Shown: in pieces, positions 17,393 through 27,296 of the stretch
How positions within the stretch are numbered: position 1 is the stretch's first letter
How the letters are laid out: each line of letters starts with the position of its first letter
Origin: Acidimicrobiia bacterium
GTDB taxonomy: Bacteria; Actinomycetota; Acidimicrobiia; Spongiisociales; ZC4RG35
DNA: 64,000 nt
Assembly (NCBI GenBank): GCA_017577575.1
Contig: PKRG01000004.1
Location: forward strand, 101,149-165,148
Reading direction: 5' to 3'
Position numbers and translations under genes: made by a program
The notes under the pieces: generated by a model
Databases searched by the model: none
Seen by the model: the letters and a program-made list of their open reading frames with translations, nothing else
Told to the model about the DNA's origin: nothing

Positions 17393-19696
17393 TCACTCCA
17401 GGGCCAAGTCGAGGACCTCGCTCATGTCCTCCACCAGGTGGATCTGCAGGTCCTTGCGCACATCGTCGGGCACGTCGTCGAGATCCACCTCGTTGCGCTT
17501 GGGCAGGATCACCTCGGTGAGCCCCGCCCGGTGGGCGGCGAGCACCTTCTGTTTCACCCCGCCGATCGGCAGCACCTTGCCCTGGAGGGTGACCTCTCCG
17601 GTCATCCCCACCTCCGGGCGGACCTTGCGGCCGGTCAGCAACGAGGCGAGGGCGGTGGACATGGCGATGCCCGCCGACGGGCCGTCCTTGGGGATCGCCC
17701 CGGCCGGCACGTGGAGGTGGAACCGCTGGTCGAGGGCTCCACGGTCGATGCCCAGCGCCTCGGCGTGCGACTCGACATAGGACAGGGCGATGCGGGCCGA
17801 CTCTTTCATGACGTCGCCCAACTGCCCGGTGAGGACCAGATCGCGGCCGCCTTCCATCTTGGTCGCCTCGATGAAGAGGACCTCGCCGCCGGCGCCGGTC
17901 ACCGCCAGTCCGGTGGCCACCCCCGGGACGTCGGTGCGGTCCTTGGCCTCGTCCTTCCACACCTTCGGCTTGCCGAGGTAGTCGGCCACGTCGTCGGCGT
18001 CGACCACCACCGGCGTCGTGCCCTCGCCCTTGGCGATGTAGGTCGCCACCTTGCGGGTGAGCTTGCCGAGCTCCCGCTCGAGGTTGCGGACACCGGCCTC
18101 CCGGGTGTACCGGTCGACGATCGTTGCCAGCGCCGCCTCCGTCACCGTGAGCTCCTCCGGCTCCAGGCCGGCAGCCCGCAGCTGACGGGGAAGCAGGTGG
18201 TCGCGGGCGATGTCGACCTTCTCCAGGTCGGTGTACCCGTCGATCGAGATGACCTCCATCCTGTCCAGCAGGGGCGCCGGGATCGTCTCCAGGACGTTGG
18301 CGGTGGCGATGAACAGCACGTCGGAGAGGTCGAGGTCGGTCTCGAGATAGTGGTCGCGGAACGTGTGGTTCTGGGCCGGGTCGAGGACCTCGAGCAGGGC
18401 CGACGCCGGGTCACCCCGCCAGTCGGCGCCCACCTTGTCCATCTCGTCGAGCATGAACACCGGGTTCATCGAGCCGGCTTCGATCAGCGCCCGCACGATG
18501 CGCCCCGGCCGGGCCCCGACGTAGGTGCGCCGGTGACCGCGGATCTCGGCTTCGTCGCGGACGCCGCCCAGCGCCACGCGGACGAACTTGCGGCCCAGGG
18601 CCCGGGCCACCGACTCGCCCAGTGAGGTCTTACCCACGCCGGGTGGGCCGACGAGGAGCAGGATGGCGCCGGCCCGGCGGTGGTCGTCGGCCTCCTCCAG
18701 GCCCCGCTCCCGCCGCAGCTTGCGGACGGCGAGGTGCTCGACGATGCGCTCCTTGACGTCGTGGAGGCCGGTGTGGTCGGCGTCCAGGACGGCCCACGCC
18801 TCGTTGAGTTCGAGGCGGTCCTCGGTGTAGGTGCCCCACGGGACCTCGAACATGGTGTCGAGCCACGTGCGCACCCAGGAGTGCTCGGGCGACTGCTCGC
18901 TCATCCGCTCGAGACGGTCGATCTCGCGCTCGACCGCCTCGGCGACCTTCTCGGGCATCTGCGCCTCTTCGAGCTTCTGGCGGTACTGGTCGGCGATGTT
19001 CTCGTCCTCGCCCAGCTCGCGGCGGATCGCCTCCATCTGCTGGCGGAGGATGTATTCGCGCTGGCTCTTGTCGATGCGCTCGGCCGCCTCCTCGCGGATC
19101 TTGCGGCGCAGGTTCAGGTCGGCGAGGACCTCGCGCATCCAGCCGAGCAGCTTGCCCAGGCGGGCATGGACGTCGATGGTCTCGAGAATCTCGACCTTCT
19201 GTTCGAGGGACAGGTCGGGCGAGTACACCGCCAGGTCGGCCAGCTGCGACGGGTTGTCGATGGACAGGAACCGGTCGGCGACACCGCCTCCGACCCCGCG
19301 CAGCTCCAGGACTTCGCTGACGACGGCGCGGTACTCGGCGACGAGCTCCTCGAGGGCGGGATCGTTGATGACATCGGCCTCCGCCACCTCCTCGGCCGCG
19401 CACCACAGGGCACCGGTCTCGTCGGTGGAACCGGAGCCGACGCGCGCCCGGGAGATGCCGCTCACCACGACGTGGCCGGCTTCGTCCTGGTCGCTGATCT
19501 CGGCGATAGTGCCCACCGAGGCGTAACGGCCGTCGACCCGCGGGACCAGGAGCAGCCGGCCCCCGGCGCGACGCGCCGCCTCGAGGGCGGTCTTGCCCTC
19601 TGCCGTCTCGATGCGCAGCGTCACCACCATGTGGGGAAAGACGACGCCGTTGGTCAGAGGTAGGACCGGCAGAGAGAGTTGATCTGTATGGGGCAT
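17393..19696 (-). CDS. lon: ATP-dependent Lon protease
   Basis: A 767-residue AAA+ protease. The N-terminal substrate domain begins LSLPVLPLTNGVVFPHM, and a coiled-coil region follows. Then come Walker A GPPGVGKTSLG, Walker B NPVFMLDEMDKVG, and the C-terminal protease with a Ser674 (KDGPSAGIAM) and Lys717 (GGVKQK) dyad. It degrades misfolded and regulatory proteins in the cytoplasm. It is transcribed divergently from dnaK. A HAIR-like sequence sits 20 bases upstream of its ATG, consistent with HspR control known for lon in some actinobacteria. Confidence 0.97.
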   Translation of the reverse strand: MPHTDQLSLPVLPLTNGVVFPHMVVTLRIETAEGKTALEAARRAGGRLLLVPRVDGRYASVGTIAEISDQDEAGHVVVSGISRARVGSGSTDETGALWCAAEEVAEADVINDPALEELVAEYRAVVSEVLELRGVGGGVADRFLSIDNPSQLADLAVYSPDLSLEQKVEILETIDVHARLGKLLGWMREVLADLNLRRKIREEAAERIDKSQREYILRQQMEAIRRELGEDENIADQYRQKLEEAQMPEKVAEAVEREIDRLERMSEQSPEHSWVRTWLDTMFEVPWGTYTEDRLELNEAWAVLDADHTGLHDVKERIVEHLAVRKLRRERGLEEADDHRRAGAILLLVGPPGVGKTSLGESVARALGRKFVRVALGGVRDEAEIRGHRRTYVGARPGRIVRALIEAGSMNPVFMLDEMDKVGADWRGDPASALLEVLDPAQNHTFRDHYLETDLDLSDVLFIATANVLETIPAPLLDRMEVISIDGYTDLEKVDIARDHLLPRQLRAAGLEPEELTVTEAALATIVDRYTREAGVRNLERELGKLTRKVATYIAKGEGTTPVVVDADDVADYLGKPKVWKDEAKDRTDVPGVATGLAVTGAGGEVLFIEATKMEGGRDLVLTGQLGDVMKESARIALSYVESHAEALGIDRGALDQRFHLHVPAGAIPKDGPSAGIAMSTALASLLTGRKVRPEVGMTGEVTLQGKVLPIGGVKQKVLAAHRAGLTEVILPKRNEVDLDDVPDDVRKDLQIHLVEDMSEVLDLALE

Positions 19697-19716
19697 GGGA
19701 GTGAACCTCTCTCGAA

Positions 19717-19737
19717 TTTGAGCCTTGCGGACTGAGG
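19717..19737. promoter_or_regulatory. HAIR-like (HspR) operator in front of lon, degenerate
   Basis: TTTGAGC, seven bases, ACTGAGG matches the HAIR consensus CTTGAGT-N7-ACTCAAG at five of seven positions in each arm with correct spacing. It lies 20 bases before the lon start. Confidence 0.45.
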
Positions 19738-19774
19738 AAACAACTGTCTCGGGGTTGGTATTCCTGCCGCGGGC

Positions 19775-19785
19775 ACTAGCCTAGT
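19775..19785. promoter_or_regulatory. Palindrome ACTAGCCTAGT in the lon/dnaK divergent region
   Basis: A perfect 5-1-5 palindrome in the middle of the 196-base divergent region. It could be an operator or a minus-strand -10 (TAGGCT). No family is recognised. Confidence 0.3.
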
Positions 19786-19813
19786 CGAAACCAAACAACG
19801 AGATTCATGAAAT

Positions 19814-19842
19814 ATGACACAGGGGCACTCAGGTTGTACCCT
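19814..19842 (+). promoter_or_regulatory. Probable dnaK promoter with HspR half-site
   Basis: ATGACA (19814-19819) and TACCCT (19837-19842) are separated by exactly 17 bases. ACTCAGG (19827-19833) in the spacer matches six of seven bases of a HAIR half-site, but the other arm is poor. Transcription would start near 19850, ahead of the AAAGGAA ribosome site. Confidence 0.5.
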
Positions 19843-19892
19843 GTGGAACTGATTCTTCGAACGAAAAGTCCGAATCCCGAAAGGAACCCGCT

Positions 19893-21734
<1,842 letters not shown>

Positions 21735-21743
21735 GTGGGGAAA

Positions 21744-21769
21744 GCCGGAGGCCCTCCGGGGCCTCCGGC
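21744..21769 (+). terminator. Hairpin between dnaK and grpE
   Basis: GCCGGAGGCCC (21744-21754) and GGGCCTCCGGC (21759-21769) form an 11-base perfect stem with a four-base loop. Outer GAGTGG and CCACTC bases could extend it. It has no U-run and is followed 22 bases later by grpE, so partial attenuation or mRNA stabilisation is more likely than full termination. Confidence 0.65.
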
Positions 21770-21790
21770 CACTCCACCGATGGATGAGAC

Positions 21791-22435
21791 ATGGGCATGA
21801 CTGAGAAACGAACCGAGACAGAACAGGACCAGGTCGTCGAGGCGGACGCGGTGGTCGACGACGCGGATCGAGAGCCGACTGCCGACGACCTCGGCTTGGT
21901 GCTGCCCGAGGACCCAGAGGAGGCGGTCCGCTACCTCCTGAGGAAGGTCCAGGAGGCCCGCGAGGAGGCGTCGTCCTACCTCGACGACCTGAAACGGGTC
22001 GCAGCCGACTTCGACAACTACCGCCGCCGCGCCACCCGGGAGATCGGAGAGGCCACCCAGCGGGCCGCCGAGCGGCTGGTCACCGAGCTCCTCCCCGTCC
22101 TCGACACCTTCGACGCCGCCCTGGCCTTCGAGCCGACGACCGAGGCGGAAGAGAAGCTCCTGGCAGGCATGCACCGCACCCGGGAGCAACTGTTGACGAT
22201 CCTCAACGACCAGGGGCTCGAGATCGTGCCGTCGGTGGGTGAGCCGTTCGATCCGGAGATCCACGAAGCGGTCATGGCCCCGAACGAAGGCTCGGGGCGC
22301 CTGGTGGTCAAAGAGGAGCTGCGGCGCGGGTACCGCCTGAAGGGCCGCCTCGTCCGGCCGGCGCTAGTGGCCGTCGAATACGTCGACGACGCCGACGAGG
22401 CCGACGAAGACACGCAGGAGAGCGACGAGCAGTGA
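21791..22435 (+). CDS. grpE: Nucleotide exchange factor GrpE
   Basis: A 214-residue DnaK cofactor. After a disordered acidic N-terminus comes a long coiled coil (residues ~35-75), then the beta-domain with LEIVPSVGEPFDPEIHEAV. GrpE dimers release ADP from DnaK. Two ATGs, 21791 and 21797, are possible. Its stop overlaps the GTG start of dnaJ by four bases. Confidence 0.95.
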   Translation: MGMTEKRTETEQDQVVEADAVVDDADREPTADDLGLVLPEDPEEAVRYLLRKVQEAREEASSYLDDLKRVAADFDNYRRRATREIGEATQRAAERLVTELLPVLDTFDAALAFEPTTEAEEKLLAGMHRTREQLLTILNDQGLEIVPSVGEPFDPEIHEAVMAPNEGSGRLVVKEELRRGYRLKGRLVRPALVAVEYVDDADEADEDTQESDEQ

Positions 22436-23568
22436 ATCGCGACTGGGTGGAGAAGGACTTCTACGCCATCCTGGAGGTGTCTCCCGACGCCTCCCAGGAG
22501 GAGATCAAGCGCGCCTATCGCAAGCTCGCCCAGAAGCTCCACCCCGACGCCAACCCCGGCGACCCGAAAGCCGAAGAGCGTTTCAAGGAAGTCTCGGAGG
22601 CGTACTCGGTCCTCTCCGACCCCGAGCAGCGCAAGGAGTACGACCAGGTGCGCCGCCTCGTCTCCTCCGGATTCGGGGGCGGCGGCCCCGGCGGCTTCGG
22701 CGGCTTCGGCGGGTTCGGTGGCCAGCAGATCCGCGTCGAGGACCTGAGCGACCTCTTCAGCGGTTTCGGCGGGCTCGGCGACCTGTTCACGGGACGGAGC
22801 CGCCGCAGCACCGGGCCCATGCGGGGCGCCGACACCCGCGCCGACCTGACGATCTCCTTCGAGGAGGCGTTCCGCGGCGTCACCACCACGCTGCAGGTGA
22901 GGGGCCAGACGACGTGTTCCCACTGCGGCGGCAGCGGCGCCGAACCGCCCAGCCGGCCCCGAACCTGCCCCACCTGCAACGGCACCGGCACGGTGGCCCG
23001 CAACCAGGGTTTCTTCTCGTTCGCCGAGGCGTGCCCGCAGTGCCGTGGCGCCGGTGTGATCATCGACCAGCCGTGCACGGTGTGCCGGGGATCGGGCACC
23101 GAGGTGCGCACCCGATCGATCCGGGTCCGGATTCCACCCGGCGTGAAGGACGGCGCCACGATCCGCATCCCTGGCAAGGGAGCGCCGGGCCGCAACGGCG
23201 GGCCTCCCGGCGACCTGTTGGTCGACGTGCGAGTGACCCCCCATCCCCTGTTCGGGCGCCGCGACAAGGACCTGACGGTCACGGTGCCCATCACCTACGC
23301 CGAGGCCGCCCTGGGGGCGCGCATCACGGTGCCCACGATGAACGGCCCGGTCAGGATGAAGATCCCGCCGGGCACGACGAGCGGGCGCGTCTTCCGGATC
23401 AAGGGCAAAGGGTTCGACACCGGCCGGGGCAAGCCCGGGGACCTCCTGGCTCGAGTGGAGATCCAGGTCCCCAATAGGCTTTCGAAAGAGGAGAAGCAGC
23501 TGCTCGAGCAGCTGGCTTCCTACGACCGCGAGGACATCCGTGCCCACTTCGAGCCGTACCTGACATGA
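22432..23568 (+). CDS. dnaJ: Chaperone DnaJ (type I Hsp40)
   Basis: A 378-residue type I J-protein starting at GTG 22432, overlapping the grpE TGA. It has a J domain (DFYAILEVSPDAS ... LHPDANPGD with the essential HPD) and a Gly/Phe-rich linker (residues ~75-105). Four CxxCxGxG zinc repeats (CSHCGGSG, CPTCNGTG, CPQCRGAG, CTVCRGSG) are followed by the C-terminal substrate domains. It delivers clients to DnaK and triggers ATP hydrolysis. Confidence 0.97.
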   Translation: MNRDWVEKDFYAILEVSPDASQEEIKRAYRKLAQKLHPDANPGDPKAEERFKEVSEAYSVLSDPEQRKEYDQVRRLVSSGFGGGGPGGFGGFGGFGGQQIRVEDLSDLFSGFGGLGDLFTGRSRRSTGPMRGADTRADLTISFEEAFRGVTTTLQVRGQTTCSHCGGSGAEPPSRPRTCPTCNGTGTVARNQGFFSFAEACPQCRGAGVIIDQPCTVCRGSGTEVRTRSIRVRIPPGVKDGATIRIPGKGAPGRNGGPPGDLLVDVRVTPHPLFGRRDKDLTVTVPITYAEAALGARITVPTMNGPVRMKIPPGTTSGRVFRIKGKGFDTGRGKPGDLLARVEIQVPNRLSKEEKQLLEQLASYDREDIRAHFEPYLT

Positions 23569-23578
23569 TGGAGCAGCG

Positions 23579-23980
23579 ATGAGTGACAGGGCACAGAAGC
23601 GAGCCGTCTTCGTCATCTCGGTGGCTGCCGAGCTGGCGGGGATGCACCCCCAGACCCTGCGCATCTACGAACGCAAGGGCCTGATCGATCCGTACCGCAC
23701 CCCGGGAGGGACGCGACGGTACTCGCAAGAGGACATCCAACGCCTCAAGCTCATCCAGCAGCTCACGTCCCAGGGCCTGAACCTGGAGGGCGTGAAGCAG
23801 GTGCTGGCGCTGCGCGACGAACTGCAGCGGCTGCGTGCCAAGGTGGCCGAGATGGAGAAGCGCCTGGACGCCGTCACCCGCGAGGCGGAACAGAAGATGC
23901 GCGAGCTCCATCGCTCGTACCGCCGAGAGATCGTGGTCCGCTCGGAGGCGTGGCCCGACATCCGCCGCCCCAGCCCATGA
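23579..23980 (+). CDS. hspR: Heat-shock repressor HspR (MerR family)
   Basis: A 133-residue MerR-type regulator. The winged HTH reads VISVAAELAGMHPQTLRIYE and GGTRRYSQEDIQRLKLIQ; a coiled coil (residues ~75-115) follows. It is the last gene of dnaK-grpE-dnaJ-hspR, which is diagnostic for actinobacterial HspR. HspR binds HAIR inverted repeats with DnaK as co-repressor. A good HAIR is present at clpB (31038-31058), with weaker candidates at lon and dnaK. Confidence 0.95.
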   Translation: MSDRAQKRAVFVISVAAELAGMHPQTLRIYERKGLIDPYRTPGGTRRYSQEDIQRLKLIQQLTSQGLNLEGVKQVLALRDELQRLRAKVAEMEKRLDAVTREAEQKMRELHRSYRREIVVRSEAWPDIRRPSP

Positions 23981-24033
23981 CGACCCTGACTCCCCCCGCA
24001 CCCGGTGTCGAACAGGGCGGCCGCCGGAAAGGC

Positions 24034-24039
24034 CATAAT
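24034..24039 (+). promoter_or_regulatory. Possible -10 element CATAAT
   Basis: CATAAT lies nine bases before ATG 24049, inside the palindrome GGCCATAATGGCC (24031-24043). If used, it would give a leaderless mRNA for the next gene. Confidence 0.3.
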
Positions 24040-24048
24040 GGCCCCGGC

Positions 24049-24321
24049 ATGGACAGCTACTCCGGGCCTGTTCGAATCCTGGACGCGAACGGCATCCTCC
24101 TGACGGTGGGGAGTGCCGACCTGGAGCGTGACCCAGAGAGGAACTCCTGGCGGGGCCTGTTGCGAGTCATCGCCGGGACCGGCGTCGCCGGGAAGGCCCT
24201 CCGGGTGAAGATAGAGGTGCCGGGCGGCGGGGTCAGCGAAGCCGTCCTGGATCCCCGCCCCGAGTCGCCCGACGGGGTCGCCTTCTCCGACATCGCGGGG
24301 ATCGGCCCGGCGCCGTTCTGA
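24049..24321 (+). CDS. Hypothetical protein, small
   Basis: A 90-residue protein of unknown family; the stretch SGPVRILDANGILLTVGSADL begins it and predicted beta-strands dominate. The frame extends upstream to ATG 23977, which overlaps the hspR stop as ATGA and would give 114 residues. The added segment is Pro/Gly/Arg-rich and less protein-like, while a CATAAT box nine bases before 24049 favours the shorter form. Either start is possible. Confidence 0.6.
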   Translation: MDSYSGPVRILDANGILLTVGSADLERDPERNSWRGLLRVIAGTGVAGKALRVKIEVPGGGVSEAVLDPRPESPDGVAFSDIAGIGPAPF

Positions 24322-24326
24322 GCCGC

Positions 24327-24707
24327 TCAGGCGTACCAGTCGCCGCCTTCGACGACGACCGCGTCACCTGGCACGGCGGGCCCACCCACGTAGACCCACG
24401 CAGGGACGATCTCCCTCCCGATCATGACGTCGGCGACCACCCGCACGTATTCGGGCTCGGGATCGTCAACGCCCTCGTACTGGTCGAGCACCTCCAAGGC
24501 GCGTTCGGGGTCGCGCAACCACAGCAGCTCCCCGACCACCTCGCCGCGGGCGGACTTCACGCACCAGGGATAGCGGTGACCCTCCCCCACCAGGGCATAC
24601 CCCGTGAGGACGGCGGGGCAGTGCCGGACGACGAACGGCTGGACGAGATGGAAGGCGTGCCCGGAGGGGCGGAGTGTCCCGTAGACGAAGATCCGGTCGA
24701 GCATCAT
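24327..24707 (-). CDS. Gamma-glutamylcyclotransferase-like (GGCT/AIG2 fold) protein
   Basis: A 126-residue protein with the family's substrate loop FVYGTLRPSG near the N-terminus and a candidate catalytic Glu in LDQYEGVDDPEPEYVR. The fold cyclises gamma-glutamyl amines or acts on related amides; the substrate here is unknown. ATG 24707 (or 24704) overlaps the kynureninase stop, so the two are translationally coupled. A frame extending to 24788 lies inside kynureninase and is rejected. Confidence 0.8.
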   Translation of the reverse strand: MMLDRIFVYGTLRPSGHAFHLVQPFVVRHCPAVLTGYALVGEGHRYPWCVKSARGEVVGELLWLRDPERALEVLDQYEGVDDPEPEYVRVVADVMIGREIVPAWVYVGGPAVPGDAVVVEGGDWYA

Positions 24708-25918
24708 GTCACCGGGCCCGTGCGTTCCGGCGCGTGCCTCCATGCGTCGCTCTCCATCACCCCCCGAATGGCTTCCACGGCGTCCCACACCTCGACGTGC
24801 CGCTGGTAGGCGGGCGCCAAGCCGAAGCGTAGGAGATTCGGCGGTCTAACGTCCCCGACCACTCTCCTCTGGATCGAGGCGGCCATGATCCGCCCCGCCT
24901 CGGGATGGGCGAGGGATACGTGGCTGCCGCGCTGGTCGGGAGCCCGCGGGGTCACCACTTCGAACCACGGGAGACGCTCGTCCACCAGGCGAATGAAGTC
25001 GGCCACCAGTCGCTCCGACTTGACCCGCAGGGCCCTGGTGTCGACGCCGTCGAAGACGTCGAGGGCGGCGTCGAGAGCCACGAGCGCCAGGATGGATTGG
25101 GTGCCGGTCTGGGCGCGGGAGGCGCCCGGAGCCGGGCGGTACGCGGATTCCATGGCGAAGGGCTCGGCGTGGCCCCACCACCCGGTGATCGGGTTTCGGA
25201 ACCCGGCCTGGTGACTCGGGTGGACGTAGATGAACGCCGGGGCGCCGGGCCCGCCGTTGAGGTACTTGTACCCGCAGCCCACGGCGAAATCGGATCCCGA
25301 CATGTCGACGTCCATCGCGCCCACCGAATGGGACAGGTCCCACACCACCAGCGCCCCCGCATCCCGTGCCGCGGCGTCGACGTCGGGAATCGAATGACGG
25401 CGCCCGGTGCGGTAGTCGACGTGGGTGAGGGAGACCACGGCGACGTCCGGGGAGATCCGATCGAGCACCTGATCGGGGGGCACCGACATCACTTCGGCGC
25501 CGGCCTGGTCGGCGACGGCGTGGAGGACGTAGAGGTCGGTGGGGAAGTTGCCGGTGTCGGTGAGGATGTACCGGCGGTCGGGGCGCAGGCGGCGAGCTGC
25601 GGCGACCGCCTTGTAGACGGCGACGGTGGTGGTGTCGCCGACGGCCACGGAACCGGGAGGCGCCCCGATGAGAGGGGCGATGCGCTCCGCCACCCGCTCG
25701 GCTAGGTCCCACCATCCGTGGTCGTTCCAGGAACGGATGAGATCGTGGCCCCATTCGTCGACGACGGTGCGCTGGACGACGGCGGGGACGTGACTTGGGA
25801 GCGGGCCGAGCGAGTTCCCGTCCAGGTAGATCAGGCCGTCGGGAAGCGAAAAGGCATTCCGGAGGTCGGCGAGAGGATCGGACGAGTCGAGGTCTTCGAA
25901 GTAGGCGCGATCGAGCAT
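24704..25918 (-). CDS. kynU: Kynureninase
   Basis: A 404-residue PLP enzyme. It has IYLDGNSLGPLP near the N-terminus, DTGNFPTDLY, VSLTHVDYRTGRRH, and the PLP-lysine segment GCGYKYLNGGPGAP (Lys218), with GWWGH following. Kynureninase cleaves kynurenine or 3-hydroxykynurenine to anthranilates and alanine. No other tryptophan-catabolism gene lies in the window. A TACCGT box (25943 to 25938) 19 bases upstream is a plausible -10. It is coupled to the GGCT-like gene. Confidence 0.93.
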   Translation of the reverse strand: MLDRAYFEDLDSSDPLADLRNAFSLPDGLIYLDGNSLGPLPSHVPAVVQRTVVDEWGHDLIRSWNDHGWWDLAERVAERIAPLIGAPPGSVAVGDTTTVAVYKAVAAARRLRPDRRYILTDTGNFPTDLYVLHAVADQAGAEVMSVPPDQVLDRISPDVAVVSLTHVDYRTGRRHSIPDVDAAARDAGALVVWDLSHSVGAMDVDMSGSDFAVGCGYKYLNGGPGAPAFIYVHPSHQAGFRNPITGWWGHAEPFAMESAYRPAPGASRAQTGTQSILALVALDAALDVFDGVDTRALRVKSERLVADFIRLVDERLPWFEVVTPRAPDQRGSHVSLAHPEAGRIMAASIQRRVVGDVRPPNLLRFGLAPAYQRHVEVWDAVEAIRGVMESDAWRHAPERTGPVT

Positions 25919-26009
25919 GGCGGCGTCAGTTGCGCAGACGGTAACCCAACCTGCCGACGGGCCTGATCGGCGCGCGCATCTCGGAGGAGATCCCTCTCGT
26001 CTTCTTGCC

Positions 26010-27218
26010 CTATCGGGCTCTGGCTCTTTCCAGCCAGGACCGAGCCAGGGCGATGCGAGCGGCGGTCTCGCCCGGCCAATCGGGGGCCTGGACCCGGAAA
26101 GGGCCCGACGCCAGCGTGAAGAGGGCGGCGGCGGCCCGCCGCCGGATGTCTCTCGGGTCGTGGAGACGGTCCCAGATCTCCAGGAGCTCCTGGGTGTAAG
26201 CGCGGACCCTGGCAGGTCGAGTCGACATCGTCTCCCACAAGGCGAGATGCCCCAGCATGACTCCCGGGTCGTCGCCTCGCCGCCCCAGGCCGAACGTGTC
26301 GACATCGAGGAAACCGACGACGCGGCCCCCCTCGGTGAGGATCTGGGCTTCGTAGAAGTCGCCGTGGACCGGGACGAGGTCTTCGTCGTCTTCCTCCCCC
26401 AGCTCTTCGACGAACCGGTCGACCGCCGCGGCCTCCGACGGCACCACCCGTCTGAGCAGGTCGGCGAAGGCCGGGACCCGCTCGATGATGGAGGCCATGG
26501 GCTGGTCGTCGGGCGGAGGGGGGAGGTCGGCTACCAGCGCCGCCACCTCCTCGGGAGCCGGGAGCTGGCCGGCGGGGTCTTCCAAGACGTCGCGCAGCGT
26601 GCGGCCGGGCAGGGCTCGGAGGGCCATGAGGCCGAGCTCGGACGAGCAGCCGAGACTGGCCGGCACCGGCAGCACCGCGGCGAGGAGCTCGTGGCGTTGG
26701 TGGAGCCGTTGGATCCTCTCCGGCCGCAGCACCTTCACGTAGATCCCCTCCCGCTCGCCCCTCACGGACACGACTGCGCGCCGGCCCGGCCGGTAGCCCC
26801 GCAGACGGGTGGTGACCTTTGCCGCGGGCGATCCCAGGTCGGCGAGTAGCCGGGCTGCGTGGGTGTCGTCGAGGGCCGGCGCCAGGCCGGGAAGCGCCGG
26901 GTCGAAGGGAACGCGCCACACGCCCACTGGCGTGCCGTCGGCTTCGACGATCAGCGCCCCGTCGGGGATGCGACCCCCGGCAGCCACCAAGTCGTGGCAG
27001 CCCGCCAGCTCGCCCCCTTCGACGGCCACGGAATAGCGGACGGTGATGCTGGCGCCGGGCCACCAGGTGACGGTGACGGGATGGCAGTCCGTCACCACAC
27101 CGCCCGTCGCCTCCGCCACCGCCGCCACGGGTCCAGGCACGGCTTCGCCCAGCAGCGTCGCCACGGAGGGCAGGTCGGGGTCGGCGACGCAGGCGGTGGC
27201 TGGATGGACCGGGGCCAT
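26010..27218 (-). CDS. Aminoglycoside-phosphotransferase-fold (APH) family protein
   Basis: A 402-residue protein. The C-terminal half has the phosphotransferase catalytic motif VPVHGDFYEAQIL followed by a metal-binding Asp in VVGFLDVDTFGLG. The Asn usually found five residues after the catalytic Asp is replaced, so activity may be altered. A kinase-like N-lobe precedes it (IYVKVLRPERIQRL). The substrate is unknown; members range from antibiotic kinases to small-metabolite kinases, and nothing points to resistance. ATG 27218 is chosen because the upstream extension lies over the divergent membrane-protein gene. Confidence 0.75.
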   Translation of the reverse strand: MAPVHPATACVADPDLPSVATLLGEAVPGPVAAVAEATGGVVTDCHPVTVTWWPGASITVRYSVAVEGGELAGCHDLVAAGGRIPDGALIVEADGTPVGVWRVPFDPALPGLAPALDDTHAARLLADLGSPAAKVTTRLRGYRPGRRAVVSVRGEREGIYVKVLRPERIQRLHQRHELLAAVLPVPASLGCSSELGLMALRALPGRTLRDVLEDPAGQLPAPEEVAALVADLPPPPDDQPMASIIERVPAFADLLRRVVPSEAAAVDRFVEELGEEDDEDLVPVHGDFYEAQILTEGGRVVGFLDVDTFGLGRRGDDPGVMLGHLALWETMSTRPARVRAYTQELLEIWDRLHDPRDIRRRAAAALFTLASGPFRVQAPDWPGETAARIALARSWLERARAR

Positions 27219-27283
27219 GGGCCCATCTTCCCCCACCGAGCGGGGCCGGCAAACGGGAGGACGATCGGATGCCCTCGATCGCC

Positions 27284-27289
27284 TACCCT
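27284..27289 (+). promoter_or_regulatory. -10 element TACCCT, leaderless start
   Basis: TACCCT lies exactly seven bases before GTG 27297, with no ribosome-binding site between. Confidence 0.55.
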
Positions 27290-27296
27290 CGGCGAT

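Noticed and set aside
19775..19785. CIRCE element for HrcA in the lon/dnaK region
   Set aside because: The palindrome ACTAGCCTAGT lacks the TTAGCACTC-N9-GAGTGCTAA pattern, and no hrcA gene is present.
22018..23664. 548-codon open frame opposite grpE-dnaJ
   Set aside because: Shadow frame without motifs; both plus-strand genes are complete.
26010..27218. APH-fold protein as an antibiotic-resistance gene
   Set aside because: Only the general phosphotransferase motif is present, with an altered residue; context gives no support for resistance.
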